NCBI GenBank assembly: GCA_020636355.1
Contig: JACJYB010000007.1
Location: 239,815-303,814, forward strand
From: Lewinellaceae bacterium
GTDB lineage: Bacteria > Bacteroidota > Bacteroidia > Chitinophagales > Saprospiraceae
DNA: 64,000 nucleotides
Direction of reading: 5' to 3'
In this document: positions 35,646-42,920 of the stretch, one piece after another
Position numbering within the stretch: the stretch's first letter is position 1
Layout: each line of letters begins with the position of its first letter
Notes under the pieces: model-generated
What the model saw: the letters and a program-made list of their open reading frames with translations, nothing else
Told to the model about the DNA's origin: nothing
The model's database searches: none
Program-made: the position numbers and the translations under genes

Positions 35646-35679
35646 TTGTTGTTTTACGTCCCAGTTCACTGTAACTTTG
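35646..35679 (+). promoter_or_regulatory. Strong Bacteroidota-type promoter candidate for purF
   Basis: TTGTTG (35646-35651), 20 bases, then TAACTTTG (35672-35679), an exact TAnnTTTG. Predicted start near 35686 leaves a leader of about 10 bases before the ATG at 35697. Best promoter match seen in the window. Confidence 0.6.
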
Positions 35680-35696
35680 CAACTTAGATTCCAGTT

Positions 35697-37595
35697 ATGA
35701 GCGAAGTCATTAAGCATGAATGCGGCATTGCCCTGATCCGGCTGCTGAAGCCGCTTTCTTTTTACGAAGAAAAATACGGCACTTCCCTTTTTGGCCTGCA
35801 ACGACTGCACCTGTTGATGCAGAAGATGCGTAATCGCGGGCAGGATGGTGCCGGCCTGGCTACGATCAAGCTGGATCCTGAGCCCGGGCATCGGTACATC
35901 AGCCGCAAACGCAGCAATAGCCCGACCTATCTCAAAGATCTCTTCGATCAGGTCTTTACTTATTTTAATGAGCTACCTCCTGAAAAACTACACGATGCCG
36001 ATTGGCTGAAAGAAAACATGCCCTATACGGGTGAAGTACTGCTGGGCCACCTTCGTTATGGGACCCATGGCAGCAATACCATCGAGACCGTACATCCATT
36101 TCTGCGGCTGAACAACTGGATCAGTCGTAACCTGGTGCTGGCCGGTAACTTTAACATGACCAATGTCGATGAACTCTTCGATGAACTCGTTGAGTTGGGC
36201 CAGTATCCGAAAGAGAAGTCCGATACCGTTACGGTGATGGAAAAAATCGGCCATTTTCTGGATGATGAAGTACAACGGTTATTCGACTGGTACAAACCGG
36301 ACGGTTACTCCAATGACGAGATCAACCACCTGATCTTTGAAAACCTGGACCTCCAGCGGCTGATGCGCAGAGCCTGCAAAAAGTTTGACGGGGGGTATGT
36401 AATGGCTGGAATGATCGGTTACGGAGATGCCTTCGTCATTCGCGATCCTAATGGCATTCGCCCTGCTTTTTATTACCACGACGATGAGATCGCCGTGATG
36501 GCATCCGAACGGCCGGCCATTCAGACCGTTGCCAATGTCAGCTATCAATCCATCCGGGAAGTCAAGCCGGGCCATGTATTGATCATTAAAAAGAATGGAA
36601 AGGTCATGGAACTTCCGTTCACCGAAGAACGTGAAGTGACTCCATGTTCCTTTGAACGGATTTATTTTTCCCGGGGTACCGATCGGGACATTTATCTGGA
36701 ACGCAAACGGCTCGGACAACTCCTTACCGACCGTATTCTGGAAGCCATCGACTACGATCTGGAAAATACCATCTTTTCATTTGTTCCCAATACGGCGGAA
36801 GTCGCCTTCAATGGTTTGGTCGAGGGACTGCAGCAACGAATTTGTGACATCAAGAAGCAACGCATCAAGCGATTGCAGGAAGAAGGTGAACTCACTGATG
36901 AAGCCCTGGAACAGATCCTGAAAGTGCTGCCCAGGACGGAAAAAATTGCCGTGAAAGACGATAAGATGCGGACGTTCATTGCCGATGAAGTCATCCGTGG
37001 CGGAATGGTGTCCCATGTCTACGATGTCACTTATGGCATTGTCAAGAATCACGTAGATACTATTGTTCTGGTCGATGACTCCATCGTGCGCGGAACCACC
37101 CTGCGGGATAGCATCATCAACATCGTCAGCCGGCTGAAGCCCAAACGCATCATTATCGTGTCCTCGGCGCCACAAATCCGCTATCCGGATTGTTACGGCA
37201 TCGACATGTCCAAGATGAATGGTTTCGTCGCCTTCCAGGCCCTGGTCAAATTGCTGGAGGAGAGAGGGTTGTCCCATCTGCTGGATGAGACTTATTACCG
37301 CTGCAAGGCACAGGAAGACCTGCCCAAGGAAGAGGTAACCAATGAAGTCATTGAGCTCTACAATACCTTCACTGACGAAGAGATATCCCAAAAGATCGCT
37401 GAGATCGTGACCCCGAAAGGACTGGAGATCCCGGTGGACGTGATCTTCCAGACCATCGATGGGTTGCATCAGGCTTGCCCCAATCACAAGGGTGACTGGT
37501 ATTTCTCCGGACGGTACCCGACACCGGGTGGAAATAAGGTGGTGAACAAAGCTTTCATCAACTACATGGAGAAGAAAGAAGTCAGGGCGTACTAG
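35697..37595 (+). CDS. purF: Amidophosphoribosyltransferase (long Bacteroidota form)
   Basis: 632 residues, longer than the usual 470-510. It transfers the glutamine amide to PRPP as the first step of purine synthesis. An eight-residue leader precedes C9 (HECGIALIRL), the N-terminal nucleophile exposed after processing. Glutaminase core: RNRGQDGAGLATI, LGHLRYGTHG and the ammonia-channel region DPNGIRPAFYY. The PRPP-binding loop is ILVDDSIVRGTT-like (IVLVDDSIVRGTTLRD) followed by APQIRYPDCYGIDMS. Insertions, such as the helical RICDIKKQRIKRLQEEGEL segment, account for the extra length. An alternative to a standard purF may also exist elsewhere in the genome. Confidence 0.9.
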   Translation: MSEVIKHECGIALIRLLKPLSFYEEKYGTSLFGLQRLHLLMQKMRNRGQDGAGLATIKLDPEPGHRYISRKRSNSPTYLKDLFDQVFTYFNELPPEKLHDADWLKENMPYTGEVLLGHLRYGTHGSNTIETVHPFLRLNNWISRNLVLAGNFNMTNVDELFDELVELGQYPKEKSDTVTVMEKIGHFLDDEVQRLFDWYKPDGYSNDEINHLIFENLDLQRLMRRACKKFDGGYVMAGMIGYGDAFVIRDPNGIRPAFYYHDDEIAVMASERPAIQTVANVSYQSIREVKPGHVLIIKKNGKVMELPFTEEREVTPCSFERIYFSRGTDRDIYLERKRLGQLLTDRILEAIDYDLENTIFSFVPNTAEVAFNGLVEGLQQRICDIKKQRIKRLQEEGELTDEALEQILKVLPRTEKIAVKDDKMRTFIADEVIRGGMVSHVYDVTYGIVKNHVDTIVLVDDSIVRGTTLRDSIINIVSRLKPKRIIIVSSAPQIRYPDCYGIDMSKMNGFVAFQALVKLLEERGLSHLLDETYYRCKAQEDLPKEEVTNEVIELYNTFTDEEISQKIAEIVTPKGLEIPVDVIFQTIDGLHQACPNHKGDWYFSGRYPTPGGNKVVNKAFINYMEKKEVRAY

Positions 37596-37654
37596 GTATC
37601 GGATTTCAGACATTTGACTCATGACATAAGCCTGGTCCATCGATCGGAAAAGAA

Positions 37655-38014
37655 ATGAAGTCGCATCAATTGATCCGCAGCAGAGACCACAGTGCGCATT
37701 ACACCTGGGGTGATCAATGCGACGGATGGTTTATGGTAAACTCTCCGGAGTTGACCATCATCGAGGAGCGGATGCCTCCCGGTACTGCTGAGCGGACCCA
37801 TTACCATCAACACGCAGAGCAATTTTTTCGCCTATTATCCGGCGTGGCCACCTTTGTTCTCTCCGAGGAGACCATTACCCTCGAGGCCGGAAGCGGAATT
37901 TACATTCCTCCCCACACCATCCACCAAATCCGCAATGACAACGCGGAAGACCTGGTCTTTTTAGTGATTTCCAGGCCGTCAACGAGAGGAGACCGGATCG
38001 AAACAGGAGGGTAA
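37655..38014 (+). CDS. Small cupin-domain protein
   Basis: 119 residues, one cupin barrel. Metal-binding histidines and Glu sit in THYHQHAEQFFRLLSG (cupin motif 1), and motif 2 is the proline-rich GIYIPPHTIHQIRN. All metal ligands appear present. Cupins of this size range from sugar isomerases to dioxygenases and regulators; nothing nearby narrows the role. It lies 59 bases after the purF stop on the same strand. Confidence 0.85.
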   Translation: MKSHQLIRSRDHSAHYTWGDQCDGWFMVNSPELTIIEERMPPGTAERTHYHQHAEQFFRLLSGVATFVLSEETITLEAGSGIYIPPHTIHQIRNDNAEDLVFLVISRPSTRGDRIETGG

Positions 38015-38160
38015 TTTGATTGAACGTTAATAATTCTTGGTTGATATCCCATCCATTCATGTTGTGCCACATTGGAATGGTCGGACTTTCCTGATTTGTT
38101 TTGAGTTCATCCATTTTATTCCGGTAAAATAACGGAATTAACGAGGTCAAAAAAAAGCCA

Positions 38161-38465
38161 TTGTACATCATCAAAATGGCTAAACTGGCATTCCGGTTGA
38201 GACAAAACAATACCGTATTTATGGCGCTGCTGTTTGCTACAACTTGTTTTGCATCCTTTATTTTCATTTCACCATTTGGCAATCTCCCCATCCAGAAGGA
38301 GATGCTAATATGGGACGGTGCTTACTCCCTGATCACTGGACTACACGAAGGGACAGGTGGTGGTTCCTCCACAAATTACGGACAATTGCAGAATTAGCAG
38401 GATTGGTTCTTGTAACATGGACCATTATTTTCCGGCAGGAAACAAAACTGTTTGGTCACAGTTAA
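38161..38465 (+). pseudogene. Remnant of a DUF1772 (anthrone oxygenase-like) membrane protein
   Basis: Two plus-strand frames each carry part of one family signature. The frame from 38161 gives a membrane helix (TVFMALLFATTCFASFIF) then NLPIQKEMLIWD; the frame ending at 38465 gives PDHWTTRRDRWWFLHKLRT and a final helix (IAELAGLVLVTWTIIF). In DUF1772 proteins these follow each other as N-x-P-hydrophobic-x-x-E...W-D...W...R-x-R-W...H-x-x-R-T. A frameshift between about 38312 and 38336 separates them here. The N-terminal helices are missing, so the gene looks truncated as well as frameshifted. Confidence 0.5.
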
Positions 38466-38477
38466 AAATTAAATTTG
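38451..38477 (+). promoter_or_regulatory. Candidate promoter for the propeller lipoprotein
   Basis: TTTG (38451-38454) and an exact TAAATTTG (38470-38477) with 15 bases between them. Leader would be about 50 bases. The spacing is shorter than usual, so confidence is limited. Confidence 0.35.
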
Positions 38478-38533
38478 TTTTTCAATGACCTAGTCCGGTT
38501 TCGAAGAATTAAAAGAAAAGGGTTGATCATTAA

Positions 38534-39604
38534 ATGAAGGGTCAGGAATTAATTAAATTATTTTTCTTCTTTTTTTTGTTGATACTGGCTTCCTGCCAGT
38601 CCAGTGACTCTGCTGAAGAATCGCATGGGACCTACGATTTAGGTACGAAGGTTTCGGGACTGCAGGGTGATGTGTATTGCGGATATTTGGACCGGGAAGG
38701 TCAATTATGGTTTGGCACTACTTCCGACGGCCTTTACCGGTATGACGGAAATTCGTTGGTCCACTATACCCAGCAGGACGGGCTTTCCGATAATAAAATA
38801 TCCAGCATAACCCAGGATAACAAAGGGAATATCTGGCTCGGAACGGCAAGTGGTATTTGTATTTTTAACGGGCAAAAATTCTCCCATCTTAATCTCCCTC
38901 CTTACGACACCATCACCGATTGGCTGAAACAATCGTATCCTGTTGTCAATCCAAACGAAGTCCAGTCCATCCACCAGGATAAGCAAGGATCTTTTTGGTT
39001 CGGCACCAACGGAGCCGGGGCCTACCGGTACGACGGGCACACATTTACCTATTTATTGGACCACATAGGGCGCAAGCAACCCGACAGCCTCTACCATAAC
39101 ATCATTCAGAGCATTACTGAGGATCATTCCGGCAACTTGTGGTTTGCTTCCATGACCCATGGCGGCGTGAGCCGGTATGATGGGGATAGTTTCCGGCAGA
39201 TTATGCCTGATGATGGGATCAGTGATGATATGGTCCGGACTATTTTTGTGGATAAAGCGGGAAATATCTGGTTTGGATTTAACGGAAACCGGAACAGTGG
39301 CCTGACCCGGTACGATGGGACCTCTTTTCAGACCTATACAGTCGGGGACGGCCTTTGTACCCGGAATATCAGGGCCATCCACCAGGACCCGGATGGAAAT
39401 TTGTGGATTGGTGGATTTTCGGGGATGTGTTTATTCGATGGGCAGAAATTCACGGTATTTAAAGGTGAGGATGGTAGGATCTTTGACCGTATTGTATTCA
39501 TCGTGGGAGATGCAGAAGGCGCGGTCTGGTTTGGCGGAAAGAATGGATTATGGCAATTTAAAAACGGTCAGGTGATCGACTGGATTGATCACCAAAATCA
39601 ATAA
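38534..39604 (+). CDS. Stand-alone two-component-regulator-propeller lipoprotein
   Basis: 356 residues. Signal peptide with lipobox (LILASCQSS). The rest is a beta-propeller of Reg_prop blades: 'GQLWFGTTSDGLYRYDG', 'GNIWLGTASGICIFNG', 'GSFWFGTNGAGAYRYDG', 'GNLWFASMTHGGVSRYDG', 'GNIWFGFNG', 'GNLWIGGFSGMCLFDG', 'AVWFGGKNGLWQF', about seven blades. In hybrid two-component sensors such blades are the periplasmic ligand sensor, followed by a Y_Y_Y domain and kinase. Here there is neither, nor a membrane helix after the lipobox, so it is a secreted or outer-membrane-attached propeller, perhaps a binding protein. Confidence 0.88.
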   Translation: MKGQELIKLFFFFFLLILASCQSSDSAEESHGTYDLGTKVSGLQGDVYCGYLDREGQLWFGTTSDGLYRYDGNSLVHYTQQDGLSDNKISSITQDNKGNIWLGTASGICIFNGQKFSHLNLPPYDTITDWLKQSYPVVNPNEVQSIHQDKQGSFWFGTNGAGAYRYDGHTFTYLLDHIGRKQPDSLYHNIIQSITEDHSGNLWFASMTHGGVSRYDGDSFRQIMPDDGISDDMVRTIFVDKAGNIWFGFNGNRNSGLTRYDGTSFQTYTVGDGLCTRNIRAIHQDPDGNLWIGGFSGMCLFDGQKFTVFKGEDGRIFDRIVFIVGDAEGAVWFGGKNGLWQFKNGQVIDWIDHQNQ

Positions 39605-39627
39605 GCAGGTAATAAAAAAGGAACCAT

Positions 39628-39758
39628 CACCCTACAGATCCGCTTTACGCATGGTTTGCCATCCTTCCTGCAGATCTTGTTGAACCCATGATTTCCGGTT
39701 GTTTTTCGGATGGGCCTGGATGTCTTGCAACCAGCGTAATTGCTGGGGTGATAACCAT
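39628..39758 (-). pseudogene. Detached 3' fragment of the thioredoxin/MsrA-like gene (left copy of the 131-bp direct repeat)
   Basis: 127 of 131 bases are identical to 42790-42920, the 3' end of the gene at 42794-43747, in the same orientation with a constant offset of 3162. It contains the last 42 or so codons and the TAG stop (39632-39634), reading SPQQLRWLQDIQAHPKNNRK and on to MRKADL. One difference changes Lys to Gln (WKTM to WQTM). No start or upstream part is present, so it is not a gene. It begins 23 bases after the propeller gene and ends 5 bases before the stop of the deacetylase-like gene. Confidence 0.93.
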
Positions 39759-39763
39759 ATTCA

Positions 39764-40783
39764 TCAAGTGAAGTCGTACGAAATTAGATTTGATTTTCCA
39801 ATGTAAGTTAATAAATGGGACTCAAGTACCTTAAATTCTAGGTCACGTTGCTCGAGGGGATAATTGTCACATACGCCTCTAAATCGAATTAATTTTGTCA
39901 GTTCTTTTTGATATTCTTTGTTGGTTTCATGATTAGCTGGAATCGTTGCCAGGTGTACAATCAATTCATAGGTTATATCGGTAAGACCCTCTGAATTTCT
40001 GAATTCATTTTTAGTTTGTGGCACGTGAACAGAAATGCATTTTAAAGAATCTTCATTGGCATTGTCATAAAATTTATCAATAAAATAGTCTGGCGTATCT
40101 ATTGATTCGCTATATATGATTTTTAAGAAAGCCTTTAATGTGTCAAGGGTTGTGCTAATTTTTGATAAATATTTTTTGCGAAAAATATTACGAAATATTT
40201 TACCACTTCTAGCTATTTTATACATATTTGAATGACTCAAACAGTTTGGTTTGTCAACTATCTGGCTCACAAATATTGGATTTCTAATTTTTGCAGCCTT
40301 GAACCCAACCTTTTCTTTATGTTTTTGATTATATTTCTTAATAACATTAAGCATTGTTATCAAGCCTTTGAAAGTATTTGAAAGAATACCATGGTGATCT
40401 GAAAAAAATTCAATGATTAAATCTTCATCTTCAAATTTCTTAATTTGTGCAAAAAGTTCCAATTCCAGGTGATTATCTTTTGCTTTGTCAGGATGTTGTG
40501 TACCAATTCCTCGAAAGGATTTATTCTTTTTACTGTTACGTTTTGAAAGTGAATATGATTCTTCACTAACTCGATCACCAGATGTGATGGTAAAGTGTAT
40601 TCCAATGCTCACATTATATTGCTCTTTTAATTGTTTTGCTTTTTTAATGGAATCGGGGCCGTTCGCAAATACCGCTACAGCCGTCACAATTCCATTGGCT
40701 ACTGCATTTTCAATAGCTTCATCAATTATCGGAGAAACACCATAATCATCGGCGACTATTATAAATTTTTGATTTGAAAGCAT
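39764..40783 (-). CDS. ChbG/HpnK (YdjC)-like carbohydrate deacetylase
   Basis: 339 residues. YdjC-fold signatures: IVADDYGVSPIIDEAI with the metal Asp pair (residues 11-12), VSIGIHFTIT, FFSDHHGIL with a metal His, and a late ELIVHLA. These match the deacetylases that remove N-acetyl groups from chitooligosaccharides or lipid-linked sugars. A basic helical insert (about residues 180-215, FRNIFRKKYLSKI) is not typical. AT-rich coding (near 30% G+C in sampled lines) unlike the flanking genes, so probably acquired. Last gene of the island run; its stop is 5 bases from the left repeat. Confidence 0.78.
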   Translation of the reverse strand: MLSNQKFIIVADDYGVSPIIDEAIENAVANGIVTAVAVFANGPDSIKKAKQLKEQYNVSIGIHFTITSGDRVSEESYSLSKRNSKKNKSFRGIGTQHPDKAKDNHLELELFAQIKKFEDEDLIIEFFSDHHGILSNTFKGLITMLNVIKKYNQKHKEKVGFKAAKIRNPIFVSQIVDKPNCLSHSNMYKIARSGKIFRNIFRKKYLSKISTTLDTLKAFLKIIYSESIDTPDYFIDKFYDNANEDSLKCISVHVPQTKNEFRNSEGLTDITYELIVHLATIPANHETNKEYQKELTKLIRFRGVCDNYPLEQRDLEFKVLESHLLTYIGKSNLISYDFT

Positions 40784-40819
40784 CAGGTTCCAATTTAGAA
40801 TTGATAAATATCCAATAGC

Positions 40820-41551
40820 TCACTCATTTGGCGATTTGACTAATTTATTCACTTTTGAATGTAAAAATCTACCAAAACCAATAGCAATTAATAATATTAA
40901 TAAAGTTAAGGACCCATTTCGGATGGATGATAAAGTGTAATTTTCCGTGTAAATTTGATTATAAAGAATTGACATCAATGAAATAAACAATCCACTTAGA
41001 GCAAATATCCATTTAAACAATACAACATATTTATAAATGAAATAAATTGGTCGTTCTTTTTGCTCTTCATCACGAATGATGTAATCATGATCCTTTGTTA
41101 CAAGGAAAAATTTTGGGTGTTTTAAGGTATAAAATACAGTGAGATTTTCAAGAATATCAAATAGCCATGCAAAACCTTGCAACAAAACCAAATAAGTGTA
41201 AAAATTTTGAAATCGCATCTCAGGGCTAAATTGAATTGCTAGCAAAGCAATAAATGGGTATATACCAGCCATAAACAAGAAGTCCCACCATAGACTTCTC
41301 ACTAAAGCTTTTAAAGGCGTATAATCTTTTATATTTTTCTTATCTTCGCTAATTAAGCTTATCATTATATAAGCATAATACCTTGCGCTACTTGGGAATT
41401 GTAAATCTATGATTGAAAACTTACGTGACGTCCAACGATCATAATAGAAGTTCTTACCTGCCTCTACCATAAACCAATTGGAGATAGTGATGAGGACCAA
41501 AGAGGCCCAAAGGAGCAGCCACCAGTGCGATGTTATGAATTCTATTGCCAT
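40820..41551 (-). CDS. Multi-pass membrane protein of the island, unknown function
   Basis: 243 residues, not recognised. About five membrane helices: WWLLLWASLVLITISNWF, FLFMAGIYPFIALLAI, FYTYLVLLQGFAWLFDIL, YVVLFKWIFALSGLFISLM and LTLLILLIAIGFGRFL. A charged loop of about 35 residues (HPKFFLVTKDHDYIIRDEEQKERP) lies between helices 3 and 4. Its ATG overlaps the stop of the upstream broken gene (TAATG at 41549-41553), so it was coupled to it; the deacetylase-like gene follows 36 bases later. AT-rich like its neighbours. Confidence 0.72.
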   Translation of the reverse strand: MAIEFITSHWWLLLWASLVLITISNWFMVEAGKNFYYDRWTSRKFSIIDLQFPSSARYYAYIMISLISEDKKNIKDYTPLKALVRSLWWDFLFMAGIYPFIALLAIQFSPEMRFQNFYTYLVLLQGFAWLFDILENLTVFYTLKHPKFFLVTKDHDYIIRDEEQKERPIYFIYKYVVLFKWIFALSGLFISLMSILYNQIYTENYTLSSIRNGSLTLLILLIAIGFGRFLHSKVNKLVKSPNE

Positions 41552-42427
41552 TATTTGGATTTACGATTCGAATTTTGTTTAATCCTTATAGCCATATCTG
41601 TTCTATCTTTTTTGTATTCAGGCCAATTGAATCCCTTAAAGCCACTATAAGTAAATGGTTTTACCGGATATTCAGCTTCCTGCTTTGACCATTTATCTCC
41701 GGAGAAAAATAGATAGGCTGCCATTGCTCCTTGCATGAATAGATCTTGCTTTGCATTAACATCGAGCCCGAAATCCAACCAATTAATGTCTTTAATTGGA
41801 ACATCAGCTATGGATTTGCTGACCGTTTTATTTTTTAATATGAAATCTTTATCGTAATAATAACGGGAAGCATTAAATAGATTACCAAGATATTTAAAGA
41901 GGTTCCAGTGATTAGATTCTGATTTGGGGTTATTATCCCATCGACTGAACTATGACATTTGATAGCATGGATTTTATAGCAGGAAATAAAATTTTGTATA
42001 CTAGAAAAATCCCAATTCCTGAGAGAACAGCGTTGATTAACTCATTAGCTTCTAATATTTTATTACCATAATGGATTACTAGATACCCTATATAAACTAC
42101 TAAGGCAGATAGTAGAACACGTAAAATGTAAATGGGAATGCGGGCTCTATCCGATAAATCCTTACAAAAAATTAATTTAAACGACCAGATGATAATATCA
42201 CTCATTGTAGGTTCTTTCATCAAATGAGCCCAATAAAATTCATAATAATCTATCCCTTCTTTGCTATAAGAAAATCTTCTGGTTTCAAAATCCCCCATTA
42301 TTCTATCTGGGCTGCTGTATAGTTGTTCATTATTAGGTTTAAAAATTTCTACAAATTCCCGTATAGAGGTTAAAGGAACTTGATTACCCATACCGTGAAC
42401 TAGAACAACCGCTTTTCGTGGACTCAT
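41551..42427 (-). pseudogene. Broken 'VHGMG' alpha/beta-hydrolase-like membrane protein gene
   Basis: Two frames on one strand. 42427-41933 encodes 164 residues: VVLVHGMGNQVPL at the N-terminus (the oxyanion-type motif of large serine hydrolases), then two membrane helices (LSALVVYIGYLVIHY and LINAVLSGIGIFLVYKILF) and a stop just after QSMG. The second frame is open from a stop at 41950-41952 down to 41551, giving WDNNPKSESNHWNLFKYLGN... to the end. Dropping one C of 41937-41939 joins the frames into about 291 residues. Neither part has a GxSxG nucleophile, so central coding sequence may also have been lost. Confidence 0.65.
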
Positions 42428-42789
42428 TTTATTTTAATTTAGTGGATCATTTCATTGGGTAATTAGGAAATTTGCTTGTTTAAAGGTCTGGATTGCTTTA
42501 GTTTAATAGGCTAAGACCGGATTTCAGTGAATAAACAGATACTAGTGAAAAGGAATATACAAACTATAATTGAAAAATGAAAGCAGACGGAAACAATTGT
42601 GATGATCTAAATAAAAGTTAATATGCTATACTATAGCAGGAAATGCGATCTATGGGCTTAATAATTCTATTAGCCGCTCCCATACCTCGTAATATAGGGT
42701 GCATTGCTTCGATTTAATTAACAAGTCGATATAAGTTATGGAATTAAGGTTTAAAACCCAAATGATTAAAGGGAACTCAGGTTAACTAA
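42428..42789. other. 362-base AT-rich non-coding stretch upstream of the island genes
   Basis: No open frame of note. It should hold the promoter of the minus-strand island genes, but no convincing TTTG / TAnnTTTG pair was found. The one clear structure is the palindrome at 42624-42638. The right-hand repeat begins at 42790. Confidence 0.6.
42624..42638. promoter_or_regulatory. Perfect 15-bp palindrome, operator-like
   Basis: TGCTATA-C-TATAGCA: two perfect 7-base arms around one base. It lies about 200 bases before the first island gene in otherwise featureless AT-rich DNA. Size and symmetry fit a dimeric repressor operator, but no regulator gene is in the island. Confidence 0.35.
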
Positions 42790-42920
42790 CACCCTACAGA
42801 TCCGCTTTACGCATGGTTTTCCATCCTTCCTGCAGATCTTGCTGAACCCATGATTTCCGGTTGTTTTTCGGATGGGCCTGAATGTCTTGCAACCAGCGTA
42901 ATTGCTGGGGGGATAACCAT
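42790..42920. repeat. Right copy of the 131-bp direct repeat
   Basis: Matches 39628-39758 at 127 of 131 positions, same orientation. It is the intact 3' end and 4 bases of trailer of the thioredoxin/MsrA-like gene. Identity stops sharply at both ends. Confidence 0.93.

Larger units (their letters stand above)
38015..38533. other. 519-base interval with a decayed gene
   Basis: No intact gene seen. It contains the DUF1772-like remnant described separately (38161-38465) and, at its right end, a promoter-like element for the propeller lipoprotein: TTTG (38451-38454) and TAAATTTG (38470-38477), 15 bases apart, a little close. Minus-strand reading in the same stretch is open but looks like the antisense of the remnant. 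Confidence 0.5.

Noticed and set aside
36777..37640. 287-codon minus-strand open frame
   Set aside because: Antisense to the purF-type gene; composition is that of a shadow frame.
37875..38291. 138-codon minus-strand frame crossing the cupin end and the following gap
   Set aside because: It runs antisense to the cupin C-terminus and to the DUF1772-like remnant; no start signal or domain.
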